The notes under the pieces were generated by a model. The model made no database searches, was not told the origin of the DNA, and saw only the letters and a list, made by a program, of their open reading frames with translations. From assembly GCA_002402195.1 (NCBI GenBank), contig NVVL01000004.1:1-42936 (forward strand): DNA of 42,936 bases, read 5' to 3'. This document shows, one piece after another, positions 1-9,558 of this stretch (position 1 is the stretch's first letter; each line of letters opens with the position of its first letter). The stretch comes from Rickettsiales bacterium. Its GTDB lineage: Bacteria; Pseudomonadota; Alphaproteobacteria; Rickettsiales; Rickettsiaceae. The translations under genes and the position numbers were made by a program.

Positions 1-45
1 CGCGGATTATGATTCCGCTGCTCTAACCAGCTGAGCTACCCCGCC
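1..45 (-). tRNA. tRNA-Met (CAT), elongator type, 3' part cut by window edge
   Basis: Read on the minus strand, the acceptor stem GGCGGGG is followed by a D arm (GCTC...GAGC) and an anticodon stem GCGGA/TCCGC. The 7-base loop ATCATAA carries anticodon CAT (plus-strand bases 9-11). The variable loop, T arm and 3' end lie outside the window. The GG start and D arm resemble elongator Met tRNA; a tRNA-Ile with lysidine-modified CAT anticodon cannot be excluded without the other half. Confidence 0.9.
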
Positions 46-164
46 ATAAATTTTGGTTGCTTGCAAGAAATAATAATTATTATCACCTGAGTGAATATAA
101 CCAGCAATGCAATCCGAATCTTTCCCAAAATAATATCGTAACCTAACCGAACATCGTAACATAA

Positions 165-199
165 CCAAGATTTCTGACTAGGGAGGTAAGAAATCTTGG
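165..199 (-). terminator. hairpin downstream of rpsI, probable terminator
   Basis: A perfect 11-bp stem (CCAAGATTTCT / AGAAATCTTGG) encloses a 13-nt loop 20 nt after the rpsI stop. On the minus strand it is followed by TTATGTT, only a weak U-tract, so termination may be partial. Just beyond it is a 14-bp imperfect direct repeat (135-148 and 153-166, period 18) of unknown meaning. Confidence 0.5.
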
Positions 200-219
200 C
201 CATGTGTGGGAAAATGATA

Positions 220-717
220 TTAACGCTTGGAGAATTGCGCTTTCTTACGCGCCTTGCGTCTACCATATTTTTTACGCTCAACAATACGAGAATCTCTAGT
301 CAAGAAACCATTCTTGCGTAAAACTGAATGGTAATCTTCTGATATAGCATCCAATGCTCTTGCTATTCCATTAAGAATCGCTCCAGCTTGACCAGTTGAA
401 CCGCCACCTTTAACAGTACAAACAACGTCAAACTGACCATTTGTGTTTGTGTCTAGGAAAGGCTGCATAATCGAAGTGACATATGACTCACGAGAAAAAT
501 ACTCAGCGCATAATTTCTTATTAACAGTCACAATCCCTTTGCCTGGCTTGACCCAAACTCTAGCTATTGAGTTCTTTCTTCTACCAGTACCATAACCACC
601 ACCGTCTGGTGTTGATTTTCTGGATCTGCATGGAACAAATTTTTCTCTCTGGGCAATATCTGCTGCAGGATTATTCGTGACTTCTATTTGTAATTCTTTA
701 AGTGTAGGTATTTCCAT
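220..717 (-). CDS. rpsI: 30S ribosomal protein S9
   Basis: This is a small-subunit protein whose C-terminal tail reaches toward the P-site tRNA. Seen: the S9 core with [13 protein letters not shown] near residue 45, a [11 protein letters not shown] stretch near 105, and the basic tail ending in KKAQFSKR. The length of 165 residues is longer than the 130 of E. coli, because of an alphaproteobacterial-type N-terminal extension of about 35 residues. It lies 6 nt downstream of rplM on the same strand, so the usual rplM-rpsI operon is intact. A hairpin follows the stop codon. There are no anomalies. Confidence 0.98.
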   Translation of the reverse strand: MEIPTLKELQIEVTNNPAADIAQREKFVPCRSRKSTPDGGGYGTGRRKNSIARVWVKPGKGIVTVNKKLCAEYFSRESYVTSIMQPFLDTNTNGQFDVVCTVKGGGSTGQAGAILNGIARALDAISEDYHSVLRKNGFLTRDSRIVERKKYGRRKARKKAQFSKR

Positions 718-723
718 AACTAT

Positions 724-1191
724 CTATTTCTTATTTTTAGAGTTTCTATCCGCAACGTCGAAAACTTGTGGCTGCTGAGCTGTGTGTGGATGTTCAGATC
801 CAGCATATACATGAAGATTGCCGAACTGCTTTCTACCCATTTTGTTTCTGCTGATCATTCTTTGAACAGCCATTTCCACAACTCTCTCAGGATATTTCCC
901 AGCTAGCACCTTGCCAGCAGTAGTTTCCTTTATTCCACCAGGGTGACCTGTGTGACGATAATAGAACTTACCGTCTTTTCTATCGCCCTTCTTTCCAGAT
1001 AGGTGAATATGTTGAGCGTTAATGATCACTACATTATCCCCACAATCCATGTGCGGAGTAAACATAGGCTTATGCTTCCCACGTAGCAAGATTGCCACTT
1101 GGCTTGCAAGGCGACCAAGAACAAGGTCTTTAGCGTCAATCACCAACCAATTCTTTTCTATTTCAGATGGTTTTGCAGAATAAGTTTTCAC
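724..1191 (-). CDS. rplM: 50S ribosomal protein L13
   Basis: An early-assembly 23S rRNA-binding protein of 155 residues, matching the family length. Seen: the N-terminal [16 protein letters not shown] segment, the [13 protein letters not shown] loop and the [21 protein letters not shown] region typical of L13. The start is a GTG (bases 1189-1191), chosen because the protein then begins [10 protein letters not shown] in register with other alphaproteobacterial L13 proteins. No clear Shine-Dalgarno sequence precedes it. It is the first gene of the rplM-rpsI operon. A candidate promoter lies 47-76 nt upstream. Confidence 0.98.
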   Translation of the reverse strand: MKTYSAKPSEIEKNWLVIDAKDLVLGRLASQVAILLRGKHKPMFTPHMDCGDNVVIINAQHIHLSGKKGDRKDGKFYYRHTGHPGGIKETTAGKVLAGKYPERVVEMAVQRMISRNKMGRKQFGNLHVYAGSEHPHTAQQPQVFDVADRNSKNKK

Positions 1192-1237
1192 GATACTATT
1201 ATATAATTAATTAATAAGATATTTTATCATCCACGCA

Positions 1238-1267
1238 AAAATAGCAGTTTTTCATGCATATTGTCAA
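1238..1267 (-). promoter_or_regulatory. candidate promoter of rplM-rpsI
   Basis: On the minus strand there is a perfect -35 box TTGACA (1262-1267), an 18-nt spacer and a -10-like TATTTT (1238-1243), about 47 nt before the rplM start. The -10 match is moderate. Confidence 0.5.
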
Positions 1268-1286
1268 GGATAATTTTGCCTTTATA

Positions 1287-2600
1287 TCAACTTCTAGACA
1301 TTTTGTTGCAAAGCTGGCTAGAAACTGCGCTCTCTGAGCCTCTTTTTTTTGCCCTCCATGACAGGTAAACAAAGCCAAACTGACCAACCCCGCACCCTAT
1401 CGGAATTATTGCCAAAGCATATATATAATTCTCAAGCGTATAAATCGCCCCGCCAGACTCACCGATCATTCCATCCCAGCTTTTGACAAAAATATTCGCT
1501 ATAACACTATGGAAAAAATGTCCAAATGACATGTTAATACATTGAACAACCGCAATCGCAAGCGCCGCAGAGGACTCACTCACCACTTTGGTGGTGGTTA
1601 TGAACACTAAGGCTTGATAGCAACAAAGAATGCCCAAGAAAAACATCAATATAGTGGCCGAATATACGGATAAGGAGGGAACATAAAATAATATCATAAA
1701 TACTATTATCGTAAGCATGCCCGTTATGAATATCATCAAATTAGTAGAGCGCAATATGTTTGCAAACATAGCAAGCAACGGGCCCCCAACGCACATTCCG
1801 ATATATACAGATGAGGTCACAGCAGCACTCTCTGCGCGGCTCATGGCGAAAACATGATGAAAAAAGGATAATGCCCAAACATCTGCAAACCCTTCCAACG
1901 CACCAACCATCAACCCGCCAGAGATTCCTATTATCAGGATAGTTGGGTTTAACATGAGGCTCATTACGGATTTCAAACTATCACGAACGCTGCTGTTGTT
2001 TTTCTCATCTTCATTTCCTGCCCTGTCTTCATTTCCTGTTTTGGCAAAAATAAACATAATAGCAGCAATAAAAAAACCAAATATCGCCAGAGCGTAGAAA
2101 GTATCCTCATACCCCAAATTATCGAAAAGAATCCTCATAGGGATCACACCAAATACGGCTCCAAGCAGCCCGCAGGTGAATGAAAAACCTATAAGCATGG
2201 ATGTGTGTTTTGGGTCAAAGCAAGTCTTGATGATTTTTACAATAGATATAAACGCAACCCCGGAGCCTATCCCTATTAAAAACCTAGCAAAAACCAGCAT
2301 ACCCCAATCCATCGCGGTCGCAAAAAGCAGCGTTCCGATCGATGTTATAGCTATCGCAAGCGACGTTACAAAGCGGAAACTCAAACGATCCAGCATAATG
2401 CCAAGAGGTATCTGAGCCCCGGCATAGCCAAGATAATAATACCCTGCAAGAGTGCCGAAACTTGCGACATCCACAGCAAAGCGCTGCATTATATCTTCCC
2501 TAAAAACCCCAGCGGATAATCTTAAAATGAACTGAAAAAAGAAAAATAAATTTGCTAGTGACAACAATAATATTGATTTTTTCAGAGATATGTTATTCAT
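1287..2600 (-). CDS. MFS transporter, substrate unknown
   Basis: A 437-residue inner-membrane protein with about 12 hydrophobic segments split by a charged central loop (around residues 190-210, GNEDRAGNEDEKNN). Seen: the major facilitator loop signature GIMLDRLSFRF after helix 2, and a glycine-rich helix-4/5 region (ARFLIGIGSGVAFISIVK). Family knowledge supports a secondary transporter. The sequence does not tell the substrate; rickettsiae carry many MFS proteins that take up host metabolites. It is transcribed alone on the minus strand from a good promoter at 2633-2662. Downstream lies the rplM promoter. A contribution to drug efflux instead of uptake is possible. Confidence 0.85.
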   Translation of the reverse strand: MNNISLKKSILLLSLANLFFFFQFILRLSAGVFREDIMQRFAVDVASFGTLAGYYYLGYAGAQIPLGIMLDRLSFRFVTSLAIAITSIGTLLFATAMDWGMLVFARFLIGIGSGVAFISIVKIIKTCFDPKHTSMLIGFSFTCGLLGAVFGVIPMRILFDNLGYEDTFYALAIFGFFIAAIMFIFAKTGNEDRAGNEDEKNNSSVRDSLKSVMSLMLNPTILIIGISGGLMVGALEGFADVWALSFFHHVFAMSRAESAAVTSSVYIGMCVGGPLLAMFANILRSTNLMIFITGMLTIIVFMILFYVPSLSVYSATILMFFLGILCCYQALVFITTTKVVSESSAALAIAVVQCINMSFGHFFHSVIANIFVKSWDGMIGESGGAIYTLENYIYALAIIPIGCGVGQFGFVYLSWRAKKRGSESAVSSQLCNKMSRS

Positions 2601-2632
2601 TTGTACAGAAAAAGCTGCTTAATAAGCTGCAA

Positions 2633-2662
2633 ATAGTATCATTACGCTTATTGGTTTGTCAA
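2633..2662 (-). promoter_or_regulatory. sigma70-type promoter for the MFS gene at 1287-2600
   Basis: On the minus strand there is TTGACA (2657-2662), an 18-nt spacer and TACTAT (2633-2638). The start codon is about 33 nt downstream of the -10 box. A small palindrome GCTTAATAAGC lies in the leader and could be an operator or a small hairpin. Confidence 0.6.
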
Positions 2663-2815
2663 ACTTAATCTATCCTGGGCGCTGAAGTCAGAAAGGGCAG
2701 ATGCATTAAAATAATGAGTTAATAGCTTTTTTGGTATAATTTAAAGAATATCTTATTTCCATGCGTCTTTGTGACTAATGCACTCTTCTAATCCAGAACA
2801 TACACACAAAAAGCA

Positions 2816-3937
2816 TCATATCACACCAGACACTATTCCAACCACACCCATGGCAAAATGCACAAGACTTATCCCCCAGATGTTTTTATGCCGAAGGAAT
2901 AACAATCCTAATAACACACTAACTGCAAAGGTCATGGCAGCGACGCTAATGGTGATGTGCAGATGCCCTACTCCAAAAAGTGTGGATGTAATTAGCACGG
3001 ATTTTATCCCCCTTCTGTCCCTTAAGAATCTTTGTATAGAATGTTGAAGCAATCCCCTTGCAACAAACTCTTGCAGAACCGAATGAATCATATAAGTTAT
3101 CAATTTCAAGGTAAAAAATGTTGAACTTACATTTTCTCGGTAATCAACATCCCCCAATATATCCACCTCTATACCAAGCACAGAGAAGGTTCCAAACAGC
3201 AATAATATCGCTATACTACCAACAATAACAGACTCCACCAAAGACACCCTAAGATTCTTTGATGTGACCCCAAGAGTGCTGAGCTTGTACTTAAAAATAC
3301 ATAACAACGCTAAAAACGGCGCAGAAACGGTAATTAGATATGCCCAGCTATATAGTAATGTGCTGTATCCCGGTTCATATATATTAAAATGCTCCAAGAT
3401 TTTATTCATGAAGGCGCTGGTTGCAAATGCCATTATAATAGCTATAAAGAAATACCCGAATTCGTTTTGAATCTTAAATTGCTGCAGATTCTTCTCGATC
3501 GTTTGCACATGAGTAGAAGTGCTTTTTCTAAGACGCTCCATTATTATACGAGCAATTTTAGGCATTAATATATTTAATAATTTAGGATGATTTTTTTCCA
3601 AAAAAGCATAGCTGATTTTCATTAATTTCGTATCATTATTGGAAATCACCTTGGCAGAACGTGGAGACCCGTCAACAAAGGCCATCTCGCCTATGAAATT
3701 ATTTGTATCCAAGGAGGTAAAAAAAACATACTTGTGCTGAGACAATTTATACAGATCCACACCGCCAGATATTATAAGAAACAAATCTCTAGATTTCTCA
3801 CCTTCTTTAAAAACCACCTCGCTATTTGCGTAAGATTCTATTTCTGAAATATCGGTAATAATTGCTAGCTGATCTTTTGAGAGATCTTTAAAAAACCCGG
3901 CATCTCTTATATAATCGCTAATTTCTTGTTTTGACAT
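2816..3937 (-). CDS. cyclic-nucleotide-binding domain fused to CPBP intramembrane protease
   Basis: A 373-residue two-part protein. Residues about 15-130 form a CAP/cNMP-binding domain with the phosphate-binding cassette GEMAFVDGSPRSA at 83-95. Residues about 160-373 are membrane-embedded with the CPBP (CAAX protease/bacteriocin-processing, ABI) motifs: QEFVAR at 289-294, FGVGH at 321-325 and a late His at 360 (LVHFAMG). The first position of the usual EExxxR motif is Gln (Q289), which could weaken or change catalysis. No helix-turn-helix follows the sensor domain, so it should act at the membrane and not on DNA. It lies about 100 nt downstream of the MHYT histidine kinase on the same strand, separated by tandem repeats. 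Inference: a nucleotide-gated membrane protease or binding protein; the substrate is unknown. Confidence 0.85.
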   Translation of the reverse strand: MSKQEISDYIRDAGFFKDLSKDQLAIITDISEIESYANSEVVFKEGEKSRDLFLIISGGVDLYKLSQHKYVFFTSLDTNNFIGEMAFVDGSPRSAKVISNNDTKLMKISYAFLEKNHPKLLNILMPKIARIIMERLRKSTSTHVQTIEKNLQQFKIQNEFGYFFIAIIMAFATSAFMNKILEHFNIYEPGYSTLLYSWAYLITVSAPFLALLCIFKYKLSTLGVTSKNLRVSLVESVIVGSIAILLLFGTFSVLGIEVDILGDVDYRENVSSTFFTLKLITYMIHSVLQEFVARGLLQHSIQRFLRDRRGIKSVLITSTLFGVGHLHITISVAAMTFAVSVLLGLLFLRHKNIWGISLVHFAMGVVGIVSGVI

Positions 3938-4021
3938 ATCTATCTTGTATCTAAATGAGTAATATCTATCTTCTATCTTAATAATGAGTAATTATGTATC
4001 TCGCATCTTTAAAGTGAGTAA
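3937..4021. repeat. three tandem ~26-30-bp repeats ending GAGTAA
   Basis: Units at 3937-3962, 3963-3991 and 3992-4021 share TATCTATCTT...ATCT followed by (A/G)TGAGTAA. They fill most of the gap between the histidine kinase stop and the start codon of the cNMP/CPBP gene. On the minus strand each unit starts TTACTCA and ends in a purine-rich AAGAT run. The last unit reaches the start codon, so the array may be the operator or leader of that gene. Confidence 0.75.
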
Positions 4022-4039
4022 CGCATATTTAATTTTATT

Positions 4040-6517
4040 TTATTTATTACCTTTATGATCTTTGCTACCTTTGTTGCCTCCATGGTCTTTGTGATCTTTA
4101 TGGTCTTTATGATTTCTCACTAATTCGACAATCAGCTTGAACATAGAATCTTTATCCTGCTTTGTTTTTTGCAAAATATTAATCACTCCGCCATCTAGTT
4201 TTTTTCGGTCCTCCTCGTCCAGTCGCTTGCTAGTATTTATTATAATTGGAATATCCGACCATTTTTTAGATGTTTTTAACGTATCAACAACCGCAAACCC
4301 ATCCATCACAGGCATAATCAGGTCTAATATGATCAGATCCGGCTTGCTCTTTTTAATGCTCTCAAGAGCCTTCTTCCCGTCAACAGCTTCATCGAATTTC
4401 ACCTTATATTTCGTCAGCATGTTCTTTAAGATATTACGCGCGTCAGGGTCGTCATCCACTATCAAAACCTTGCCTAAATCGTCATTACTAAGCTTGTTAG
4501 TTAGGACATAGCGAGATATAGCTCCAAGAAGTTGTTTTTTGTCTATTGGTTTCACAATATAATCGGAAACTCCCATCGTATAACCTTTATTTTTCTCCTC
4601 TAAAACAGTGGTTACAATCACATTAATACCCCAAGTATCCGGATTGCTCTTCAGTGTTTTAAGCACGTGCCAACCATTCATTCCAGGCAATAAAATATCC
4701 AGAATTATCACATCCGGCATGGGGGGGCTTGAGGCTAGTTTCAGCCCATCTTCGCCGTTATTAGCAATACTGACCTTGTAGCCTGCGCTAACTAGATATC
4801 TGCTCACCAAATCTCGCTCAACATCATTATCCTCAATAACCAATATTTTGAGGTCTTTTGATTGATGAGATTTGATTTTTGAGATATGAGCATCTACATT
4901 CACCTCTGCATTTGCCCCTTCATTTGTACCTTTAGTAATCACACCTTCTATAGAAACTGGCAGATCCACAGTAAACACTGTTCCCTTGCCACTCTCGCCG
5001 CCGATGGAAATAGTACCCCCCATTAATTCACATATTTTCTTAGTAATCGATAATCCAAGCCCAGTTCCACCAAATTTCTTGGTTGTAGAAGAATCTGCCT
5101 GACTAAATGCGGAGAAAATCTTTGCTTTTTGCTCTTTGGTCACGCCAATTCCGGTATCTTTAACAATAAACTGAATTCTATCAGATTTTTTATCATGCAG
5201 GACCGTCAGAGTCACGTTGCCATCAGTGGTGAATTTGCACGCATTACTGATTAAATTCACCAAAATTTGCTTCACTTTCGTTATGTCATTTTTGATTACT
5301 ATATCACCCTTTGAATAGTCAAAAATCAATTTATCTTTATTCTTTTTAGCTATCGGATCTTCAATAACGCGCACTTCTTCCAGGATATCTTTAATACTAA
5401 ATTCTTCTATAAACAACTCCACTTTGCCGGCTTCTATCTTAGATAAATCCAGAATATCGCTAATTAAACCAAGCAAATGACGCCCGGCAGAATTAATACG
5501 CCTCATAGGCTCTAAATACTCCTTGTCCTTGGCCTCCTCCAGCTCTTCCACTAGCAGCTCACTGAGGCCTATTATCGCATTTAGAGGAGTGCGAAGCTCG
5601 TGGCTCATATTAGCCACAAAAGTACTTTTCGCACGGTTTGCTAGTTTCGCCTTTTCCAAAGCCACTTCCACCTGAGCGGTTCTTTCTTTAACTTTTATCT
5701 CAAGCCGGAGATTTGCTTCTTTTCTCCTGGCGATTTCTTCATTTTTCAAAAGCACTGAGGTCGCAAGAACTAACTTATACATAGAAAGAGCAATGAATAT
5801 CCCCATAATTATAAGTGTTAAGGTTATAATTGCCGGAGTCATCCAGGCTTGTGCTTGAGAGCCCTCCATGGGGTGCATATTATTATGCATCGGCATAAAT
5901 ATCGTAGCCTCAGTACCCACATAATATGCCACACAAATACTGCCACCCATAAGAAGAGCACCCAGCACCTTAACAATAAATTGCCACCCAATTTTAATAT
6001 TATCTTGCATCATCCATAATGCAGCCATCGTTCCAAGGGAAGATATCATCACAGATAAAATGACTAAATTTGGAAGATACACAATATTCATCTCTTGGTG
6101 CATCCCTTCCATGCAGATAAAATGAGTCATAATAATTGTTATTCCAACGGAAATCCCAGCAAATATATATCTTAATTTATTATTACTAACTCTGAGTATG
6201 AATAAAGTGATAAGAGATGCAAAGATTGTAAATATCAGAGACTCCACAGCATGAAAAACCTCAAATGACATATGTATCTGTATGCTTTTATGCCAGATGA
6301 AATGCATAGACCAGGTGCCTATGCCCATAGTGATCGCACCGAAAAAGAACCATGAATTTTTATTCTCATCCCCATTTTTTTGCACGATATCTGCAATATC
6401 CAACATCACATAAGAAAAGCAGATAGAAACAAAATATGCAGCCAGAACAAATAACAAATCATACTCAACAGACAGAGCGTTACTTGGTATATTAGTAATA
6501 AAACTAGAAAGGTTCAT
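4040..6517 (-). CDS. hybrid sensor histidine kinase with MHYT membrane sensor and two receiver domains
   Basis: An 825-residue inner-membrane sensor kinase. Residues 20-250 contain seven membrane segments forming an MHYT domain, with motif copies around H72 (WSMHF) and H132 (MTHF). The third copy reads VAYY around 196-199, so its His is missing. A periplasmic-type loop [10 protein letters not shown] lies at 208-217. A short coiled coil (255-300) leads to HisKA with phospho-acceptor H306 ([11 protein letters not shown]) and an HATPase domain with N, G1 (DTGIGV) and G2 (GGTGLGLS) boxes. Receiver domains follow with D607 and D732. The tail at 803-825 repeats D-H-K. MHYT domains are proposed to bind copper, oxygen, CO or NO. 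The start is supported by GGGAG 8 nt upstream. No separate response regulator is adjacent. Confidence 0.95.
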   Translation of the reverse strand: MNLSSFITNIPSNALSVEYDLLFVLAAYFVSICFSYVMLDIADIVQKNGDENKNSWFFFGAITMGIGTWSMHFIWHKSIQIHMSFEVFHAVESLIFTIFASLITLFILRVSNNKLRYIFAGISVGITIIMTHFICMEGMHQEMNIVYLPNLVILSVMISSLGTMAALWMMQDNIKIGWQFIVKVLGALLMGGSICVAYYVGTEATIFMPMHNNMHPMEGSQAQAWMTPAIITLTLIIMGIFIALSMYKLVLATSVLLKNEEIARRKEANLRLEIKVKERTAQVEVALEKAKLANRAKSTFVANMSHELRTPLNAIIGLSELLVEELEEAKDKEYLEPMRRINSAGRHLLGLISDILDLSKIEAGKVELFIEEFSIKDILEEVRVIEDPIAKKNKDKLIFDYSKGDIVIKNDITKVKQILVNLISNACKFTTDGNVTLTVLHDKKSDRIQFIVKDTGIGVTKEQKAKIFSAFSQADSSTTKKFGGTGLGLSITKKICELMGGTISIGGESGKGTVFTVDLPVSIEGVITKGTNEGANAEVNVDAHISKIKSHQSKDLKILVIEDNDVERDLVSRYLVSAGYKVSIANNGEDGLKLASSPPMPDVIILDILLPGMNGWHVLKTLKSNPDTWGINVIVTTVLEEKNKGYTMGVSDYIVKPIDKKQLLGAISRYVLTNKLSNDDLGKVLIVDDDPDARNILKNMLTKYKVKFDEAVDGKKALESIKKSKPDLIILDLIMPVMDGFAVVDTLKTSKKWSDIPIIINTSKRLDEEDRKKLDGGVINILQKTKQDKDSMFKLIVELVRNHKDHKDHKDHGGNKGSKDHKGNK
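4049..4111 (-). repeat. 9-bp in-frame tandem repeat coding the His-Lys-Asp tail of the kinase
   Basis: The last 23 codons of the kinase consist of repeated GA(C/T)-CA(C/T)-AAA units with diverged Gly-Asn-Lys interruptions, giving five HK pairs. Such a tract can change length by slippage. The His-rich peptide could bind metal. Confidence 0.8.
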
Positions 6518-6657
6518 AATAAAAGCTCCCTTAATCCATTGAATTAGCTATATAGAAATCATAATGCGACTTAGCTCACAATGTGACTGAACGCCATAGC
6601 TTGTATAATAAAAAATTATCCCATATTTATCTGATAGATAATATTCTTTTAACCAAG

Positions 6658-6690
6658 AATCGATGATTATCGATCGAAAAACCATCGATT
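6658..6690. promoter_or_regulatory. inverted repeat in the divergent kinase/translocase promoter region
   Basis: Perfect arms AATCGATG (6658-6665) and CATCGATT (6683-6690) are separated by 17 nt, which include another ATCGATCGA core. It lies in the 320-nt gap (6518-6837) between the divergent kinase and translocase genes, and is a possible regulator site. Apart from this and the translocase promoter, the gap is plain AT-rich sequence. Confidence 0.4.
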
Positions 6691-6773
6691 ATTTCAAATA
6701 TAGCACAAATACCAAATTATTCACTGCCAAATAAACATCGTAAAATACTGAAATATTTATTATATAGCTTAGC

Positions 6774-6802
6774 TTGACAGGGCTTGCCTACTGGTTTAGC
6801 TT
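6774..6802 (+). promoter_or_regulatory. candidate promoter of the ATP/ADP translocase gene
   Basis: A perfect TTGACA (6774-6779), a 17-nt spacer and a weak -10 TAGCTT (6797-6802) lie 35 nt upstream of the preferred ATG. Confidence 0.4.
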
Positions 6803-6837
6803 TGCTGATAGTCAACATTCATCGGGATGATTTTATA

Positions 6838-8367
6838 ATGAGCGAAGAAGTTTCTAGTTCTATAAGTCTGTTTAGTAAAATCAGACATAGCAAAGCAAGG
6901 CAAATGCTGTGGCCTATCAGGTCATATGAGCTTAAAAGATTCTTGCCAATGGCGTTTTTGATGCTATTTATTCTACTCAACCAGAACCTTGTACGCGTTG
7001 TCAAAGATGGTTTCGTAGTCACTATGATCGGCACTGAGGTTTTGAGCTTCATCAAATTATGGGTAGAAATGCCGATAGGAGTGCTGTTTGTGGTGATGTA
7101 TACACGACTTTGCAACTTCATGACGACAGAGCAGATATTCAGAATAATTGTGAGTATTTTCCTGGGATTCTTTTTGCTTTTTGCTTTTGTCATTTTCCCA
7201 AACAAAGAATTATTCCATCCAGACCCCCTGATAGTCCAGCATTATATTGAGATGTTTCCACATATGAAATGGATGATAGTCATGTGGGGGAAGTGGAGCT
7301 TTGTGTTATTTTATGTTATGGGCGAGCTATGGCCGATGATTGTGTTTTCATTATTCTTCTGGCAACTAGCTAATAAAATCACGAATACGCAAGATGCGAA
7401 AAGATTTTACATATTTTTTGGTTTAATCGGTCAAACTAACATGATGATTTCTGGAACAATCATCGTATATTTTACCCAAAGTCAGCATTTCCTATTACCT
7501 TTTTTCGCGAACATTACAGATAGCTCAGAAATTATTTTAAAATCCCTGACTATCCTAGTGATGATCTCTGGGGTAATTTGCCTTATGCTTCATCGTTATA
7601 TTGAAGCGAGGAACATCAATACATTAAAGGGCATAGAGTTCAAAAATGAGAGGACAGATCTGTTGAAATTAAGCCTAAAAGAGAGCGTCAAGATGGTGTT
7701 TACCTCTAAATATTTGGCAATTATTTGCATATTACTCGTCTCCTATAGCACCTCGGTCAACCTGATTGAGGGGTTATGGATGTCCAGAGTTAAAGCTCTG
7801 CATCCAGAGACTAAAGATTTCATAGCCTATCAGGGAAATGTATTATATTGGACAGGGATCTCCACGCTCATTTTCATCTTTATTGGAAGCTTAGTAATAC
7901 GCAGATTTGGTTGGTTCTGGGGGGCGGTGATCACCCCTTCCATGATTTTTATCGCAGGGAGCATGTTTTTCACCTTTGTTTTACTTGAAGATCAATTAGA
8001 CATAATATTTGCCGGCCTCACTAGCGTTGCGCCATTGGGGATTATTGTATTTATTGGCGGTTTACAAAACGTTCTGGGCAAAGGAGCGAAATATTCTCTG
8101 TTTGACGCAACAAAGGAGATGGTTTACATCCCGCTCGATAAAGAGATGAAAACCAAGGGCAAGGCAGCTGTTGATATTATTGGAGCAAAGCTTGGAAAGT
8201 CAATCGGTGCGACTGTTCAGATGTTAACCTTCACCATTTTCCCCGCCGCAAACCATGAAGACATAGCCGGTTTCCTGATGGTTGTGTTTGTTATTGTGTG
8301 TATGATGTGGATATATGGCGTTAAATTGCTGAATAGGGAATATCATCAATTATTGAGCAGGGCTTAG
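6838..8367 (+). CDS. tlc: ATP/ADP translocase (NTT/Tlc family nucleotide transporter)
   Basis: A 509-residue inner-membrane protein with about 12 hydrophobic segments. The family exchanges host ATP for bacterial ADP, or imports other nucleotides, in rickettsiae, chlamydiae and plastids. Seen: the family N-terminal pattern with a conserved WPI...[11 protein letters not shown] block at residues about 25-45, then [15 protein letters not shown], and the C-terminal [21 protein letters not shown] segment that is highly typical of Tlc. The ATG at 6838 is preferred over the upstream in-frame TTG (6784) because GGGATGA precedes it and family members start about 20 residues before WPI. Rickettsiales usually have several paralogues with different substrates, so which nucleotide this copy carries cannot be read here. 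bioB follows 47 nt later. Confidence 0.96.
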   Translation: MSEEVSSSISLFSKIRHSKARQMLWPIRSYELKRFLPMAFLMLFILLNQNLVRVVKDGFVVTMIGTEVLSFIKLWVEMPIGVLFVVMYTRLCNFMTTEQIFRIIVSIFLGFFLLFAFVIFPNKELFHPDPLIVQHYIEMFPHMKWMIVMWGKWSFVLFYVMGELWPMIVFSLFFWQLANKITNTQDAKRFYIFFGLIGQTNMMISGTIIVYFTQSQHFLLPFFANITDSSEIILKSLTILVMISGVICLMLHRYIEARNINTLKGIEFKNERTDLLKLSLKESVKMVFTSKYLAIICILLVSYSTSVNLIEGLWMSRVKALHPETKDFIAYQGNVLYWTGISTLIFIFIGSLVIRRFGWFWGAVITPSMIFIAGSMFFTFVLLEDQLDIIFAGLTSVAPLGIIVFIGGLQNVLGKGAKYSLFDATKEMVYIPLDKEMKTKGKAAVDIIGAKLGKSIGATVQMLTFTIFPAANHEDIAGFLMVVFVIVCMMWIYGVKLLNREYHQLLSRA

Positions 8368-8414
8368 AAGCTATAAAACCATTCCTTCATTTTTCGTTTA
8401 ATAGGCTTGTACTT

Positions 8415-9356
8415 ATGACAAAACATTGGTCCTTTCAAATGGCGCTTGATCTTTTTAATCAACCATTTATGCAGCTTCTTTATGAAGCTCAAACTATACA
8501 CAGAGCTAATTTTGACTCTAACAAACTGCAAATCAGTACCCTGCTCAGCATTAAAACAGGTAGCTGCCCTGAGAATTGCTCTTATTGCCCACAATCTGCG
8601 CATTATAATACTGGCCTCAAAAAAGAGCCATTAATTAACATAAAAGAGGTGATAGAATCAGCAAAACGTGCCAAAGAAGCTGGTAGCACTAGGTTTTGCA
8701 TGGGGGCAGCATGGCGAGGCCCTCATGACCGAGATCTTGCACTAGTATGCGATATGATAAAAGAAGTGAAGAATCTTGAGTTAGAAACATGCGTAACTCT
8801 TGGATTATTAAAAGAGCATCAAGCCACTATGCTCAAGGAAGCAGGTTTGGATTTTTATAATCATAATATTGATAGTTCTAAAGAATTTTATAGTCAAATC
8901 ATCACAACTCGTTGTTTTGAGGATCGGATCAAAACTCTTGATCACGTAAGAAATGCTGGCATTAAAGTTTGCTGTGGTGGCATCATCGGCATGGGAGAAA
9001 CCAATGAAGATCGCATAAAAATGCTCATAATGCTTGCAAACTTCAAGGACCCTCCAGAATCCGTACCCATTAACAAGCTCATCAAAATCCCAGGAACTCC
9101 TTTAGAAAATGTAGAGGACGTAGACCCGTTTGATTTTATCCGTACTATTGCTATGGCAAGAATATTAATGCCCAAATCATATGTTCGAATTGCTGCTGGG
9201 CGCGAAAATATGTCTGACGAGATGCAGGCATTATGTTTTTTCGCTGGTGCAAACAGCGTTTTCTATGGTGAAAAATTATTAACAGCAGAGAATCCTGTTC
9301 CAGAAAAAGACCATCTCCTATTTGAACGCCTGGGCATGAGCAAGTTACCAGCGTAG
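8415..9356 (+). CDS. bioB: biotin synthase
   Basis: A radical-SAM enzyme that inserts sulfur into dethiobiotin to give biotin. The protein has 313 residues. Seen: the CxxxCxxC [4Fe-4S] motif at C51, C55 and C58 (CPENCSYC), and the [2Fe-2S] ligand set C95, C126, C186 and R258, matching the known E. coli ligands in context (TRFC, CVTLG, VCCGG, VRIAAGR). The protein stops about 25-30 residues earlier than the E. coli enzyme, right after LFERLGM; all catalytic residues precede this. Its last codons and stop lie in a 12-bp word shared with the repeat at 11052-11110. No other biotin gene is in the window, so dethiobiotin must come from genes elsewhere or from the host. Confidence 0.97.
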   Translation: MTKHWSFQMALDLFNQPFMQLLYEAQTIHRANFDSNKLQISTLLSIKTGSCPENCSYCPQSAHYNTGLKKEPLINIKEVIESAKRAKEAGSTRFCMGAAWRGPHDRDLALVCDMIKEVKNLELETCVTLGLLKEHQATMLKEAGLDFYNHNIDSSKEFYSQIITTRCFEDRIKTLDHVRNAGIKVCCGGIIGMGETNEDRIKMLIMLANFKDPPESVPINKLIKIPGTPLENVEDVDPFDFIRTIAMARILMPKSYVRIAAGRENMSDEMQALCFFAGANSVFYGEKLLTAENPVPEKDHLLFERLGMSKLPA

Positions 9357-9370
9357 CTTTTTGGAAGCTA
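9348..9370 (+). repeat. fragment of the dispersed intergenic repeat, forming a small hairpin at the bioB stop
   Basis: The 12-bp word CCAGCGTAGCTT (9348-9359) is identical to 11097-11108, the end of a repeat copy. With AAGCTA (9365-9370) it makes a 6-bp stem, TAGCTT/AAGCTA, that contains the bioB stop codon. The rest of the gap to 9558 holds a TATAAT at 9463-9468 without a good -35 box; this may belong to the icd promoter. Confidence 0.5.
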
Positions 9371-9558
9371 TATGCGTAACAGTAAAAACCTCATCATAAT
9401 AATAAACTGTTCAAAACTTGACTAAGTTTAGTGCAGATGGGTTTGAGCTATGCTACTATTTCTATAATTAGAGGGGGAGTTTTAGGATTTGAAACCATTA
9501 AAATTGAAAACTTTCAAGCTTTGCCTCACACAATATTCACTTATACGAGGATATCAAA

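Noticed and set aside
6784..6837. TTG start of the ATP/ADP translocase 18 codons upstream
   Set aside because: It lies between the -35 and -10 boxes of the candidate promoter, lacks a Shine-Dalgarno sequence, and the family N-terminus fits the ATG at 6838.
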